Source: Bacteroidaceae bacterium
GTDB lineage: Bacteria > Bacteroidota > Bacteroidia > Bacteroidales > Bacteroidaceae
NCBI GenBank assembly: GCA_017524545.1
Contig: JAFXVN010000013.1
Location: 1-64,000, forward strand
Reading direction: 5' to 3'
Length of the DNA: 64,000 bases
Shown: piece by piece, positions 34,801-42,615 of the stretch
How the letters are laid out: each line of letters begins with the position of its first letter
How positions within the stretch are numbered: position 1 is the stretch's first letter
Notes under the pieces: generated by a model
Told to the model about the DNA's origin: nothing
Database searches by the model: none
Seen by the model: only the letters and a program-made list of their open reading frames with translations
Translations under genes and position numbers: made by a program

Positions 34801-36046
34801 GCGCGACGAGGTGCTGGTGATGGCTGTGGCGGGGTGTACCGTCTTTACCAATAGCTCAACCAACCGCCAGAACCCCAACCTGATAGCTGCCATTCGCAGC
34901 CTCGACGGTGGCGAGACGTGGCAGACACCCATCGACCAGACGGAAGACATCTATGGCCTCTTCGACAGCGGGAACCCGATGGCAGCGGCTTTCGTGGGCG
35001 GCGGCAAGATATTCCAGAGCCGCATCGTGAAGGCGGGCGACTACTACCGCCTCTATGCCGCCCTTGCCGCACGTCCGAACGGCAACCGCGTCATCTATTC
35101 GGACGACTTCGGCCGGACGTGGAAAGCGCTTGGCGGTGCCAGCGCGACGCCAGTGCCGAATGGCGATGAGCCAAAATGCGAGGAACTGCCCGACGGACGT
35201 GTCGTCATCACCAGTCGCACGGGCGGCGGCCGACTGATGAACATCTACACCTACAGCAACACCAAGACGGGCGAAGGCAAGTGGGAGGCTCAGACAAAAG
35301 CCACCATGAACGGCCTTAGCGCAAGTCCTAGCAGCAACCCCACAAACGGCGAGATGCTCATCGTGCCTGCCAAGCGTCTAAGGGACGGCAAGCTGCTCTA
35401 CATCGCCCTGCAATCCGTCCCGACGGGCAGCGGCCGCAGCAATGTGGGCATCTTCTACAAGGAACTGGCCGACATCAGCGACATCCGCAACATCTCGGCT
35501 TTCACAACCGGCTGGAACGGCTTCTATCAGGTGAGCTCGACGGCTTCGGCCTATAGCAGCATCGAGCTTCAAGCCGACGACAGGATTGGCTTCTTCTACG
35601 AGGAGACCCTGACCAAATGGGGCACGAAGCCCAACCCCGTGAGCACCAGCTTCCCGACAGGTGCAGGCACGCACAACTTCGACGGCTTCGAGAACATCTA
35701 CGTCCCCCTCGAACTGGAGATGATTACGGGGGGCAAGTACAGCGTCAGCCATGAGGTGAACCGTGGCGAGTACCTGAAGGCATTCTTCAACGCCCTCATC
35801 GACGAGTCGGCCTTTACAGCCGAGCAGAAAGCCGTGGTCAAGGCAGAGGTGGCAAGGCTCCCGTCAGAGCCGACGATATACCAGGTGGATGCCATCCGCG
35901 CCCTGATTGCCTCCGAAGACCCCATAGGCATGAATGCCATCGATGCCGCTAAATGCCTGCCGGACGGCAAGTATCTCGCAGACAACCGCATCTACATCAT
36001 AAAGGACGGTGCAAGATACAACATCGTCGGCCAGCGGCTCCGTTAA
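31811..36046 (+). CDS. Giant secreted GH123-like plus GH33 sialidase fusion
   Basis: 1411 residues from ATG 31811. Signal peptide MKNLFYFFAALLLTTAWCRA. An N-terminal GEVED-like beta domain has DWNQNGGFE (about 100). A DUF4091/GH123-like barrel (about 405-720) has the adjacent acidic pair Asp569-Glu570 in IAMDERSE, like the catalytic pair of GH123 beta-N-acetylgalactosaminidases. After a linker comes a sialidase domain (about 900-1320) with YRIPGI and Asp boxes SDDNGLTW (about 953), SLDGGETW (about 1030) and SDDFGRTW (about 1097). The tail ends IYIIKDGARYNIVGQRLR. With GH20 next door this points to stepwise attack on sialylated, GalNAc-containing host glycans. It ends directly against the convergent murF stop. 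Confidence 0.88.
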   Translation: MKNLFYFFAALLLTTAWCRAEDYPVAHGANEHITHSTHYPKSVNIKGTQSPEFKLENIATAPKCAAYFDKTSTVFEVKAGDIVTPDITINGRWMHGFVFVDWNQNGGFEVNLLGDGPYTEGEGNELVCYSHYNKKSNDNDGWNSAGEAVGGDVLSPGSFRVPSNLAEGTTYRIRYSVTWNCADPSGNYANFISDGGSIIDVTLKIVGKAEGVQKYPIDDYDEPTVDATAPAAEWNALTAGLHCSWASRNELYMKHRVPQLTETTTATIRAWKGERANIEAVLFSKSKQGSLSVRMTELKKDGIGTGKMCAEARFLNYIITDDGRGCGNHNFSLTPWLVPDVIDQDKPKAVNARETRPVWCSIEVPRDIEAGVYTTTMEVVNENNAVVKTLNLTINVDAHTLPEVADQKFHLDLWQQPYAVSRYYEVERWSDEHIEALRPYLQALGKAGQSVVTTILFYEPWGEQSHDKFSAMIQTTKKADGTWTFNYDIFDKYVELCAECGIDKQINCYSMVTWDMKFRYFDEATGQDIDWALTVGSDDYKALWNAYLKAFRAHLEEKGWFEKTCIAMDERSEAQMLSAYEVIKANGFKMALAGNYHSSLNDKLYDFCVALAQGQNFTAAERQYRRDNNLVTTVYTCCTESEPNIFSNSLPAEAAFLPIHIAANGLDGYLHWSWINWDEHPLTDTRFRKFGAGDTYCYYPGNRSSVRFERLVEGIHQFEKIQILKQEKASDAKWMEKLDILLEDCKDYIVAGTECAGKVDRMEAFLNGEEVEMPKRLSGYWKIKVDDTHYAKSAANLTQWATEISVQTDYDLFQIEGTYDACTIKLMGRSNNIGPDHNMQLFVDQTASTKYAVVEAGNGKVKLKNGGYWVYVDGGTFTWNSSKSTLLELEYVMPSKEPRRTTLFSTLNGGMDIPPYRIPGITCGKNGRLIASAARLVCGTDPGYGQVDCVVKISDDNGLTWSDREIDVAVGDASLINNVRTPMEAAYGDPAVVMNRERDEVLVMAVAGCTVFTNSSTNRQNPNLIAAIRSLDGGETWQTPIDQTEDIYGLFDSGNPMAAAFVGGGKIFQSRIVKAGDYYRLYAALAARPNGNRVIYSDDFGRTWKALGGASATPVPNGDEPKCEELPDGRVVITSRTGGGRLMNIYTYSNTKTGEGKWEAQTKATMNGLSASPSSNPTNGEMLIVPAKRLRDGKLLYIALQSVPTGSGRSNVGIFYKELADISDIRNISAFTTGWNGFYQVSSTASAYSSIELQADDRIGFFYEETLTKWGTKPNPVSTSFPTGAGTHNFDGFENIYVPLELEMITGGKYSVSHEVNRGEYLKAFFNALIDESAFTAEQKAVVKAEVARLPSEPTIYQVDAIRALIASEDPIGMNAIDAAKCLPDGKYLADNRIYIIKDGARYNIVGQRLR

Positions 36047-37339
36047 TCACTCTGCCAATTGGTAGAGCTTCGTGCCGTTGCTCCCCTTGATGAGGATGGT
36101 GGAATTGCCGATGGGTTCCTTCTTCAAGGCAGCCTTCACTTCCTCCACATCCTTGAAGACACGCATTCCTGCGGCTGCAACTTTCTTGAACTCCTCTCCC
36201 ACCAGCCAGATGCGCTCCAGCTCCATGCCTTGAAGCTGCTCGACGATGCGCTTGTGTTCTTCAAGGCTTTCTGCACCAAGCTCGCGCATATCGCCGAGTA
36301 TCACCATCTTATGCTTGTCCTCGAAGAAGGAGAAATTGGTCAGGGCAGCATCCATGCTCGAGGGGTTGGCGTTGTAGGCATCCACGATAAGGCGGTTGCT
36401 TCCCTTCTGCCGCAATTCGCTGCGGCTGTTGGTGGGTTTGTAGGCAGCCAGGGCGTAGTCTATCTGCTCGGGCACGATGCCGAAGTGTAAGCCGACGCTA
36501 ACGGCAGCCCGCAGGTTGGCGATGTTGTAGGCTCCGATAAGGTTGGTCTTGACCGTGCGCCAAGGCTCGTCCGCACCCGCCCGCCATTGCATCTCGACGA
36601 AAGGCGTAACCTGGCTGACCCTTCCCTCGACGTATGGCAGAGCGTCCTCGCGAAGCGTGAAGCCATGCTCCCCGGCCATGCGCACGAGGTCGTCGTCGAG
36701 GGCATTGAGGAAGATTTTCTTTCCGCGTTTGTGGAGGTCGGCATAGAGCTCGCCCTTCGTCCGCTTCACGCCCTCGAAGCTGCCAAAGCCTTCCAGATGG
36801 GCGCGACCGACGTTTGTAATGAGTCCGAAGTCGGCCTGCACGATGCGGCAGAGGTCGGCAATCTCGCCCGGATGATTGGCTCCCGTCTCAACGACCGCAA
36901 TATCGTGCTCTTCGGGGCGGATGCGAAGCAGGGTGCGCGGCACGCCGATGTGGTTGTTTAGGTTGCCTTGGGTATAGAGCACGCGCTTGCCTTCGGAGAG
37001 GACAGCGGCTATCAGCTCCTTTGTGGTCGTTTTACCGTTCGTACCCGTAATTTGCAGGACAGGGCCTCCCCACGCCCGGCGGTGACAGGCAGCCAGCTCC
37101 TGCAAAGCCGTCAGGACATCGGGGACGAAAATCAAAGACCCTTCCAAGCCTTTCGCTTCAATTTCCTCATCCACGACCGCGTATGCGCAGCCCTTCTGTA
37201 AAGCCTGAACTGCATATTCATTACCATTGAACGTAGCGCCCTTCAAGGCAAAGAAGATGCTGCCCTCGGGGCAATTGCGGCTATCCGTCGTCACAACAGG
37301 ATGCACCTTGTATATCTCATAAAGTTTCTCTATGTACAT
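36047..37339 (-). CDS. murF: UDP-MurNAc-tripeptide--D-Ala-D-Ala ligase
   Basis: 430 residues from ATG 37339 (an in-frame ATG at 37384 would place the promoter inside the gene). Cytoplasmic peptidoglycan enzyme that adds D-Ala-D-Ala to the UDP-MurNAc peptide. N-terminal domain with TTDSRNCPEGSIFFALKG, P-loop ITGTNGKTTTKELI, NNHIGVPRTLL, VVETGANHPGEI, and C-terminal DAYNANPSSMDAAL. It stands alone, away from a dcw cluster, with a -7 box at 37362-37369. Confidence 0.97.
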   Translation of the reverse strand: MYIEKLYEIYKVHPVVTTDSRNCPEGSIFFALKGATFNGNEYAVQALQKGCAYAVVDEEIEAKGLEGSLIFVPDVLTALQELAACHRRAWGGPVLQITGTNGKTTTKELIAAVLSEGKRVLYTQGNLNNHIGVPRTLLRIRPEEHDIAVVETGANHPGEIADLCRIVQADFGLITNVGRAHLEGFGSFEGVKRTKGELYADLHKRGKKIFLNALDDDLVRMAGEHGFTLREDALPYVEGRVSQVTPFVEMQWRAGADEPWRTVKTNLIGAYNIANLRAAVSVGLHFGIVPEQIDYALAAYKPTNSRSELRQKGSNRLIVDAYNANPSSMDAALTNFSFFEDKHKMVILGDMRELGAESLEEHKRIVEQLQGMELERIWLVGEEFKKVAAAGMRVFKDVEEVKAALKKEPIGNSTILIKGSNGTKLYQLAE

Positions 37340-37361
37340 GGTCAAGCTCTTTTTATGGATG

Positions 37362-37369
37362 CAAAGGTA
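37362..37369 (-). promoter_or_regulatory. -7 box for murF
   Basis: The minus strand reads TACCTTTG 22 bases before the ATG. A second identical octamer lies at 37483-37490. The rest of the gap to folP is A/T-rich AATTCAAAATT repeats. Confidence 0.5.
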
Positions 37370-37640
37370 CGACATATAATTCAAAATTCAAAATTTATAA
37401 ATTCAAAATTATTTATGGATGGAAGGGGTTCTAAGCGTGCCTAATTGCGCACTTAGGCGTGCTTAACTTCCGAATGGCACTGCAAAGGTACGACGTTTCT
37501 GCGTGCCGCTGCAACACTTGCAACTGTTGCAACAATGTTAAAAGAGAGATGAGAAGCCTTTTTTGACCGTATGGCGAAGAAATGTTGGCACTTAACTCTT
37601 CATTTTTCATTCTTCACTTTTCTTTATTCATTTTTTTTCG

Positions 37641-37648
37641 TAACTTTG
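37641..37648 (+). promoter_or_regulatory. -7 box for folP-cdaA
   Basis: TAACTTTG fits TAnnTTTG. It lies inside the long reading frame that begins with an ATG at 37571, which argues that translation starts downstream of it. Confidence 0.55.
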
Positions 37649-37657
37649 CGCGGTAAT

Positions 37658-38485
37658 TTGTGCGAACCCGTGCAGACGGCATCACCATACAGCATCAACG
37701 TGGGCGGCGAACTGCTCTGGCTGGACACCCCTATCGTGATGGGCATCCTGAATGCCACCCCCGACTCCTTCTACCAGCACCACGAGGGAGCCGAGGCCAT
37801 CCGTATGCGCACCCGGCAGATGCTCGACGAAGGCGCTGCCATCCTGGACGTTGGAGCCTGCTCCACCCGACCTGGCTATACGCCTCCCGACAAGAAGGAA
37901 GAGATGCGGCGGCTTCGGGAGGCACTCTCCATCGTGCGGAAAGAAGCTCCGGAAGCCATCGTGAGCGTCGATACGTTCCGTGCGGACGTTGCCCGGATGT
38001 GCGTCGGAGAGTTCGGCGTGCAAATGGTGAACGACATCAGCGGCGGCGACCTCGACAAGGAGATGTTCAAGACCATTGCAGAGCTGCACGTGCCGTACGT
38101 CCTGACAGAATCCTCCCCCTTCAACGGGATTGAGGTGGTTTTGAGGAACCTGGGGAGCAAGGTGGAGGAGCTGCATGAGATGGGAGTCTGCGACATCATC
38201 CTCGACCCGGGCTTCGGCTTCGGCAAAACGCTCGAGCAGAACTACCTGCTGATGCAAAACTTAGAGGTCCTGCACGAACTGGAGCTGCCTCTGCTTGTTG
38301 GTGTCAGCCACAAAAGCATGATATACAAGCTGTTGGGAACGACACCCGACGAAGCCCTCAACGGCACGCCCGTCCTGCACACCATTGCACTCCAAAAAGG
38401 GGCGCACATCCTCCGCGCCCACAAGGTGAAGGAAGCAATAGAGTGCATCGCCATCACCCAAAAAGTGATGGGGATTAGGGATTAG
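37658..38485 (+). CDS. folP: Dihydropteroate synthase
   Basis: Condenses pABA with dihydropterin pyrophosphate. Motifs are VMGILNATPDSFY, ILDVGACSTRPGY, VSVDTFRADVA, MVNDISGGD, DIILDPGFGFGKT and GVSHKSM. The frame is open back to an ATG at 37571, but that stretch is A/T-rich and contains the -7 box, so I propose TTG 37658 (or GTG 37670) as the start. The following gene, cdaA, is 88 bases on and the folP-cdaA pairing is common in Bacteroidetes. The target of sulfonamides. Confidence 0.93.
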   Translation: MCEPVQTASPYSINVGGELLWLDTPIVMGILNATPDSFYQHHEGAEAIRMRTRQMLDEGAAILDVGACSTRPGYTPPDKKEEMRRLREALSIVRKEAPEAIVSVDTFRADVARMCVGEFGVQMVNDISGGDLDKEMFKTIAELHVPYVLTESSPFNGIEVVLRNLGSKVEELHEMGVCDIILDPGFGFGKTLEQNYLLMQNLEVLHELELPLLVGVSHKSMIYKLLGTTPDEALNGTPVLHTIALQKGAHILRAHKVKEAIECIAITQKVMGIRD

Positions 38486-38573
38486 AGATTAGAGAATAGG
38501 GATTAGGGAATAACTATGAAGCTTTAGCTCGACGAAGTCAACTATGAATTATGAACTTTGAATTAAAATAGCG

Positions 38574-39353
38574 GTGCCTAACATCAGCTTCAAAGACATA
38601 TTGGACATTCTACTCGTGGCAATCGTGCTCTACTATTGCTACAAACTGATGAAGCAGTCGCGCTCCGTCAACATTTTCTATGGCGTGCTGCTCTTCATCA
38701 GCGGCTGGATTATCATCAGCAAGGTGCTGGAGATGAAGCTTCTGGGCGGCATCCTCGACCAGTTGGTGAGCGTCGGCGCACTCGCCATCATCATCCTCTT
38801 CCAGGAGGACATCCGCCGCTTCTTCTACAACCTCGGCGCACGCCAACAGGCACACCGCTTCCTTCGCTTCTTCCGACTGGACAAGCACAAGAACGAAGGT
38901 GAGTTCCGCTACGAGCGCGAGACCATCTTCCCCATCGTCATGGCCTGCATGAATATGAGCAAGCAGCGGGTGGGCGCGCTCATCGTGCTTCAGAACGACC
39001 TGCCCCTGACCGACTTCGCGCGAACCGGCGAAGAGGTCGATGCCAAGATAAGCCAGAGACTCATCGAAAACATATTCTTCAAGAACAGCCCCCTGCACGA
39101 CGGCGCCATGATTATCACGAAGGGAAGGGTCGCAGCGGCAGCATGTATCCTGCCCATCAGCCACGACCTCGACATCCCCAAGGAGTTCGGCCTCCGTCAC
39201 CGCGCCGCCAAAGGCATCAGCAAAGAGACGGACGCGCTGGCTATCGTGGTGAGCGAAGAGACAGGCAACATCACCGCCGCCTACGCCGACATGCTGCGCT
39301 CCCACCTCTCGGCCGAGGAACTGGAGACACTACTGATGAAGGGGAAGTTCTAA
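38574..39353 (+). CDS. cdaA: Diadenylate cyclase (CdaA/DacA type)
   Basis: 259 residues with a GTG start. Three N-terminal membrane helices (about 8-25, 34-52, 60-78) are followed by a DisA_N domain with the active-site motifs LHDGAMII and GLRHRAAKG. It makes cyclic di-AMP from two ATP at the inner membrane, a messenger linked to turgor and cell-wall control. CdaR is not next to it. Between folP and this gene lies GATTAGGGATTAG low-complexity sequence. Confidence 0.95.
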   Translation: MPNISFKDILDILLVAIVLYYCYKLMKQSRSVNIFYGVLLFISGWIIISKVLEMKLLGGILDQLVSVGALAIIILFQEDIRRFFYNLGARQQAHRFLRFFRLDKHKNEGEFRYERETIFPIVMACMNMSKQRVGALIVLQNDLPLTDFARTGEEVDAKISQRLIENIFFKNSPLHDGAMIITKGRVAAAACILPISHDLDIPKEFGLRHRAAKGISKETDALAIVVSEETGNITAAYADMLRSHLSAEELETLLMKGKF

Positions 39354-39393
39354 TAACCACAAACCAGCCAAAATCGTAAAATATCAAATCACT

Positions 39394-40404
39394 ATGGAAT
39401 TAATGCAACAAATCATCGCTCGGGCCAAGTCCTGCAAGCAGCGCATCGTGCTGCCGGAAAGCTTGGAGGAGCGCACCCTGACAGCTGCCGACATGGCACT
39501 GGCAGACGACCTCGCCGACATCATCCTCATCGGCGCACACAAGGACATCTTCGCCCTCGCAGAAAAACTTGGGCTGAAGAACATCGACAAGGCAACCATC
39601 ATCGACCCTGCAACGAGCGAGAGGACAGAGACCTACGTCCAGCTTCTCTACAACCTGCGCAAGAACAAGGGCATGACCGAAGAGCAGGCTCGCGCGAAGG
39701 TGCAAGACCCTCTCTACTACGGCTGCCTCATCATCAAGAACGGCGATGCCGACGGACAGATTTCGGGCGCACTCTCCACGACTGGCGACACGCTGCGTCC
39801 CGCCCTGCAAATCATTAAGTGCGCCCCAGGCGTGAGCTGCGTCAGCGGTGCCATGCTGATGATTACGCCCGCCAAGCAATATGGCGAGGACGGCGTGCTG
39901 GTGATGGGCGACGTGGCAGTCACACCCATGCCCGATGCCAACCAGCTTGCACAGATTGCCGTCTGCACGGCTCAGACCGCCCGCAGCGTGGCAGGCTTCG
40001 CAGAGCCTCGCGTCGCCATGCTCAGCTTCAGCACAAAGGGCAGCGCAAGCCACGAAGTGGTGGATAAGGTAATCGAGGCCACCAAGCGAGCCAAGGAGAT
40101 GGATCCCTCTCTCCAAATCGACGGCGAACTGCAGGCAGATGCCGCCCTCGTGCCAAGCGTCGGCGCAAAGAAAGCCCCCGGCAGCCACATTGCAGGCAAA
40201 GCAAACGTCCTGATTGCACCCTGCCTCGAAGTCGGCAACATCGGCTATAAGCTCGTCCAGCGCCTCGCCAGAGCCGAAGCCATCGGCCCCATCCTGCAAG
40301 GCATCGCCCGCCCCGTCAACGACCTCAGCCGTGGCTGCTCCGTGGATGACATCTACAAAATGGTAGCAATCACCGCCTGCCAGGCGCAGCAGGCAAAAGC
40401 CTGA
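39394..40404 (+). CDS. pta: Phosphate acetyltransferase
   Basis: 336 residues, the short single-domain Pta. It converts acetyl-CoA and phosphate to acetyl phosphate. Evidence: QRIVLPESLEERTLTAA, DPLYYGCLIIKNGDADGQISGA, FSTKGSASHEVVDKV and NVLIAPCLEVGNIGYKLVQRL. Its partner ackA follows, but only after a 128-codon gene bounded by inverted repeats. Confidence 0.96.
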   Translation: MELMQQIIARAKSCKQRIVLPESLEERTLTAADMALADDLADIILIGAHKDIFALAEKLGLKNIDKATIIDPATSERTETYVQLLYNLRKNKGMTEEQARAKVQDPLYYGCLIIKNGDADGQISGALSTTGDTLRPALQIIKCAPGVSCVSGAMLMITPAKQYGEDGVLVMGDVAVTPMPDANQLAQIAVCTAQTARSVAGFAEPRVAMLSFSTKGSASHEVVDKVIEATKRAKEMDPSLQIDGELQADAALVPSVGAKKAPGSHIAGKANVLIAPCLEVGNIGYKLVQRLARAEAIGPILQGIARPVNDLSRGCSVDDIYKMVAITACQAQQAKA

Positions 40405-40444
40405 GTGAAGAACGAAGAGTGAAGAGTGAAGAATAAAAGTAACC
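40405..40444 (+). repeat. Left inverted repeat of the pta-ackA cassette
   Basis: Forty bases beginning GTGAAGAACGAAGAG and ending AAAAGTAACC. It is the inverted counterpart of 40866-40905, matching at 35 of 40 positions. It starts at the base right after the pta stop codon. Confidence 0.8.
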
Positions 40445-40447
40445 ATT

Positions 40448-40834
40448 ATGTACGAGAACAGCAAGTCTATCCTTGTAGAGAAGAGCGGAGCCTTTTCTAA
40501 GCGCATCGTAAAGATGGTTCACTACTTGCATTCCAAATCGGACAAAACGCTTGTTCCTCTATACAATCAAGTTCTGCGTTCAGGGACATCAATTGATGCC
40601 AACATAGGTGAGGCTCAATTTGCACAAAGCCGCGCTGACTTCATCACAAAACTGCATATAGCAGCCAAAGAAGCAAATGAGACGCGCAGATGGCTCAAAA
40701 GCCTACTTGATGGCTGTGCAATTACCCCCGAGCAATACAAAAGCATGGACAATGATTGCAACGAAATACTCTCCATTCTTGTTTCCTCGCTAAAAACATC
40801 AAAGAGAAATGCACAAATAATTATTAAATCATAA
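40448..40834 (+). CDS. Four-helix-bundle protein (23S rRNA intervening-sequence protein family)
   Basis: 128 residues, all helical. The family pattern is visible: IVKMVHYLHSKSDKTLVPLYNQVLRSGTSIDANIGEAQ (split over two helices), then FITKLHIAAKEANETRRWLKSL. Relatives are found inside 23S rRNA intervening sequences of some bacteria and scattered as free genes in Bacteroidetes; the biochemical role is not settled. The gene is richer in A and T than pta and ackA and lies between 40-base inverted repeats (40405-40444, 40866-40905), so it looks like an inserted cassette. Confidence 0.88.
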   Translation: MYENSKSILVEKSGAFSKRIVKMVHYLHSKSDKTLVPLYNQVLRSGTSIDANIGEAQFAQSRADFITKLHIAAKEANETRRWLKSLLDGCAITPEQYKSMDNDCNEILSILVSSLKTSKRNAQIIIKS

Positions 40835-40865
40835 ACAAAAACGTGTGGGTGATGAATGAAGAAAA

Positions 40866-40905
40866 GGTAACTCTAATTCTTCACTCTTCACTCTTCACTC
40901 TTCAC
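40866..40905 (-). repeat. Right inverted repeat of the pta-ackA cassette
   Basis: Forty bases from GGTAACTCTAATT through CTTCACTCTTCAC, inverted relative to 40405-40444. It ends four bases before the ackA ATG at 40910. Confidence 0.8.
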
Positions 40906-40909
40906 TAAA

Positions 40910-42103
40910 ATGAAAATTCTTGTCTTAAACTGTGGCAGCAGTTCAATAAAATATGCGCTCTACAACATGGACGACCAGTCCGTCATCACCAGTGGCGGCA
41001 TCGAGAAAATTGGTCTGCCCGATTCGTTTATAACCGTCAAGCTGAATGGCGAGAAGCACAAATGGGAGCATCCCATCAAAGAGCATACCGCTGGCGTGCA
41101 GTACATCTTCGAGGTGCTGACAAGCGGCGAGTACAAAGTGCTCGGCAGCCTCAGTGAACTGGATGCCGTTGGCCATCGCATGGTGCACGGCGGAGAGAAG
41201 TTCAACAAGTCCGTCCGCCTCACGCCCGAAGTGATGGAGGCTTTTGCCGCCTGCAACGACCTCGCACCCCTGCACAATCCCGCCAACATCAAAGGCGTGA
41301 ATGCCGTCAAGGCTCTGCTGCCCGACATTCCGCAGGTCGGCGTCTTCGACACCGCTTTCCACCAGACCATGCCCGATTATGCCTATATGTACGCCCTACC
41401 CTACAACCTCTATAAGGACTATGGCGTACGCCGCTACGGCTTCCACGGCACCAGCCACCGCTACGTCAGCCAGCGCGTCTGCGAGTTCCTTGGCTGCAAA
41501 CCGGAGGACAAGCGCATCATCACCTGCCACATCGGCAACGGTGCCTCGATTGCAGCCGTCAAGTACGGAAAATGCGTCGATACATCTATGGGTCTCACGC
41601 CCCTCGAAGGTCTGATGATGGGAACGCGCACAGGCGACATTGATGCCGGAGCCGTCACCTACCTCATGGACAAGTTCAACCTCGACACCAAGGGCATCTC
41701 CGACCTCCTGAACAAGAAGTCGGGTCTGGCTGGTGTGAGCGAAGCCAGCTGCGACTTCCGCGACATTCTGGCAGGCATCGCCGCGGGTAACGACAAGGCA
41801 CGCCTCGCCAAGGAAATGTACACCTACCGCATCAAGAAGTACATCGGCGCATACGCCGCAGCTATGGGAGGCGTTGACATCATCCTCTTCACCGGCGGTG
41901 CAGGCGAGAACCAGTGGGAAGTGCGCGAAGGAGCGACGGGCGGACTCGAATACATGGGTGTCAAGATGGATCAGACCAAGAACCGCAGCTGCCGCGCCAC
42001 AGAAGCCATCCTCAGCGCCGACGACAGCCAAGTAACCGTCTGCTGCATCCCCACCGACGAGGAACTGATGATAGCCCTCGACACACAGGCTCTCTGCTGC
42101 TGA
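40910..42103 (+). CDS. ackA: Acetate kinase
   Basis: 397 residues. It makes ATP from acetyl phosphate. Motifs: VLNCGSSSIKYALY, GHRMVHGGEKF, GVFDTAFHQTMP, YGFHGTSHRYVSQR, HIGNGASIAA, MGLTPLEGLMMGTRTGDID and FTGGAGEN. Acetate end-product pathway with pta; the operon is split by the cassette at 40405-40905. Confidence 0.97.
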   Translation: MKILVLNCGSSSIKYALYNMDDQSVITSGGIEKIGLPDSFITVKLNGEKHKWEHPIKEHTAGVQYIFEVLTSGEYKVLGSLSELDAVGHRMVHGGEKFNKSVRLTPEVMEAFAACNDLAPLHNPANIKGVNAVKALLPDIPQVGVFDTAFHQTMPDYAYMYALPYNLYKDYGVRRYGFHGTSHRYVSQRVCEFLGCKPEDKRIITCHIGNGASIAAVKYGKCVDTSMGLTPLEGLMMGTRTGDIDAGAVTYLMDKFNLDTKGISDLLNKKSGLAGVSEASCDFRDILAGIAAGNDKARLAKEMYTYRIKKYIGAYAAAMGGVDIILFTGGAGENQWEVREGATGGLEYMGVKMDQTKNRSCRATEAILSADDSQVTVCCIPTDEELMIALDTQALCC

Positions 42104-42128
42104 TACACACCAAGACTTGCGCTCCGTT

Positions 42129-42593
42129 ATGGAATACATGTCACAAGAGGGCTATGACAAGATTGTAGCCGAGTTGCGCCAGCTCGAAACGGTGGAACTG
42201 CCACGGGTTCGGGAGGCGATAGCAGAGGCTCGCGACAAAGGCGACCTCAGCGAGAACTTCGAGTATCATGCCGCGAAACGCGAGCAGGGGAAGCTTCTGG
42301 GCAGAATACGCTTCAAGCAGCGGGTGCTGGAGTTTGCAAGGGTGATAGACAAGTCGAAGCTACGCAGCGACGGCATCGGTCTGCTGAACAAGGTGGAGAT
42401 GGTCAACCTGACGACTGGCGCGAAGATGACCTACACGATTGTCAGCCCGCACGAAGCCAACATGAGCGAGGGCAAGCTCTCCATCAAGTCGCCCATAGCC
42501 CGCGCCCTCTTGGGCAAAAACGAGGGCGATGTGGTGGAAGTCCGTGTCCCTGTAGGCATCCTGAAGCTGCGCATCGACAGCGTCACGCGATAA
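42129..42593 (+). CDS. greA: Transcription elongation factor GreA
   Basis: 154 residues from ATG 42129 (an upstream in-frame TTG at 42117 is less likely). The N-terminal coiled coil has ELPRVREAIAEARDKGDLSE, with the acidic tip DKGDLSENFEYHAAK. The C-terminal domain includes SIKSPIARALLGKNEGD. It stimulates RNA polymerase transcript cleavage. It lies 25 bases after ackA. Confidence 0.96.
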   Translation: MEYMSQEGYDKIVAELRQLETVELPRVREAIAEARDKGDLSENFEYHAAKREQGKLLGRIRFKQRVLEFARVIDKSKLRSDGIGLLNKVEMVNLTTGAKMTYTIVSPHEANMSEGKLSIKSPIARALLGKNEGDVVEVRVPVGILKLRIDSVTR

Positions 42594-42615
42594 CCGCCAA
42601 TCCTGAACCGAGACG

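Noticed and set aside
37483..37490. Second TACCTTTG box upstream of murF
   Set aside because: It would give a leader of about 140 bases, whereas the closer box at 37362-37369 fits better. It may be a remnant or a second promoter, but nothing else supports it.
40405..40905. Insertion sequence between pta and ackA
   Set aside because: The only gene between the inverted repeats is a four-helix-bundle protein. No transposase and no clear target-site duplication can be seen.
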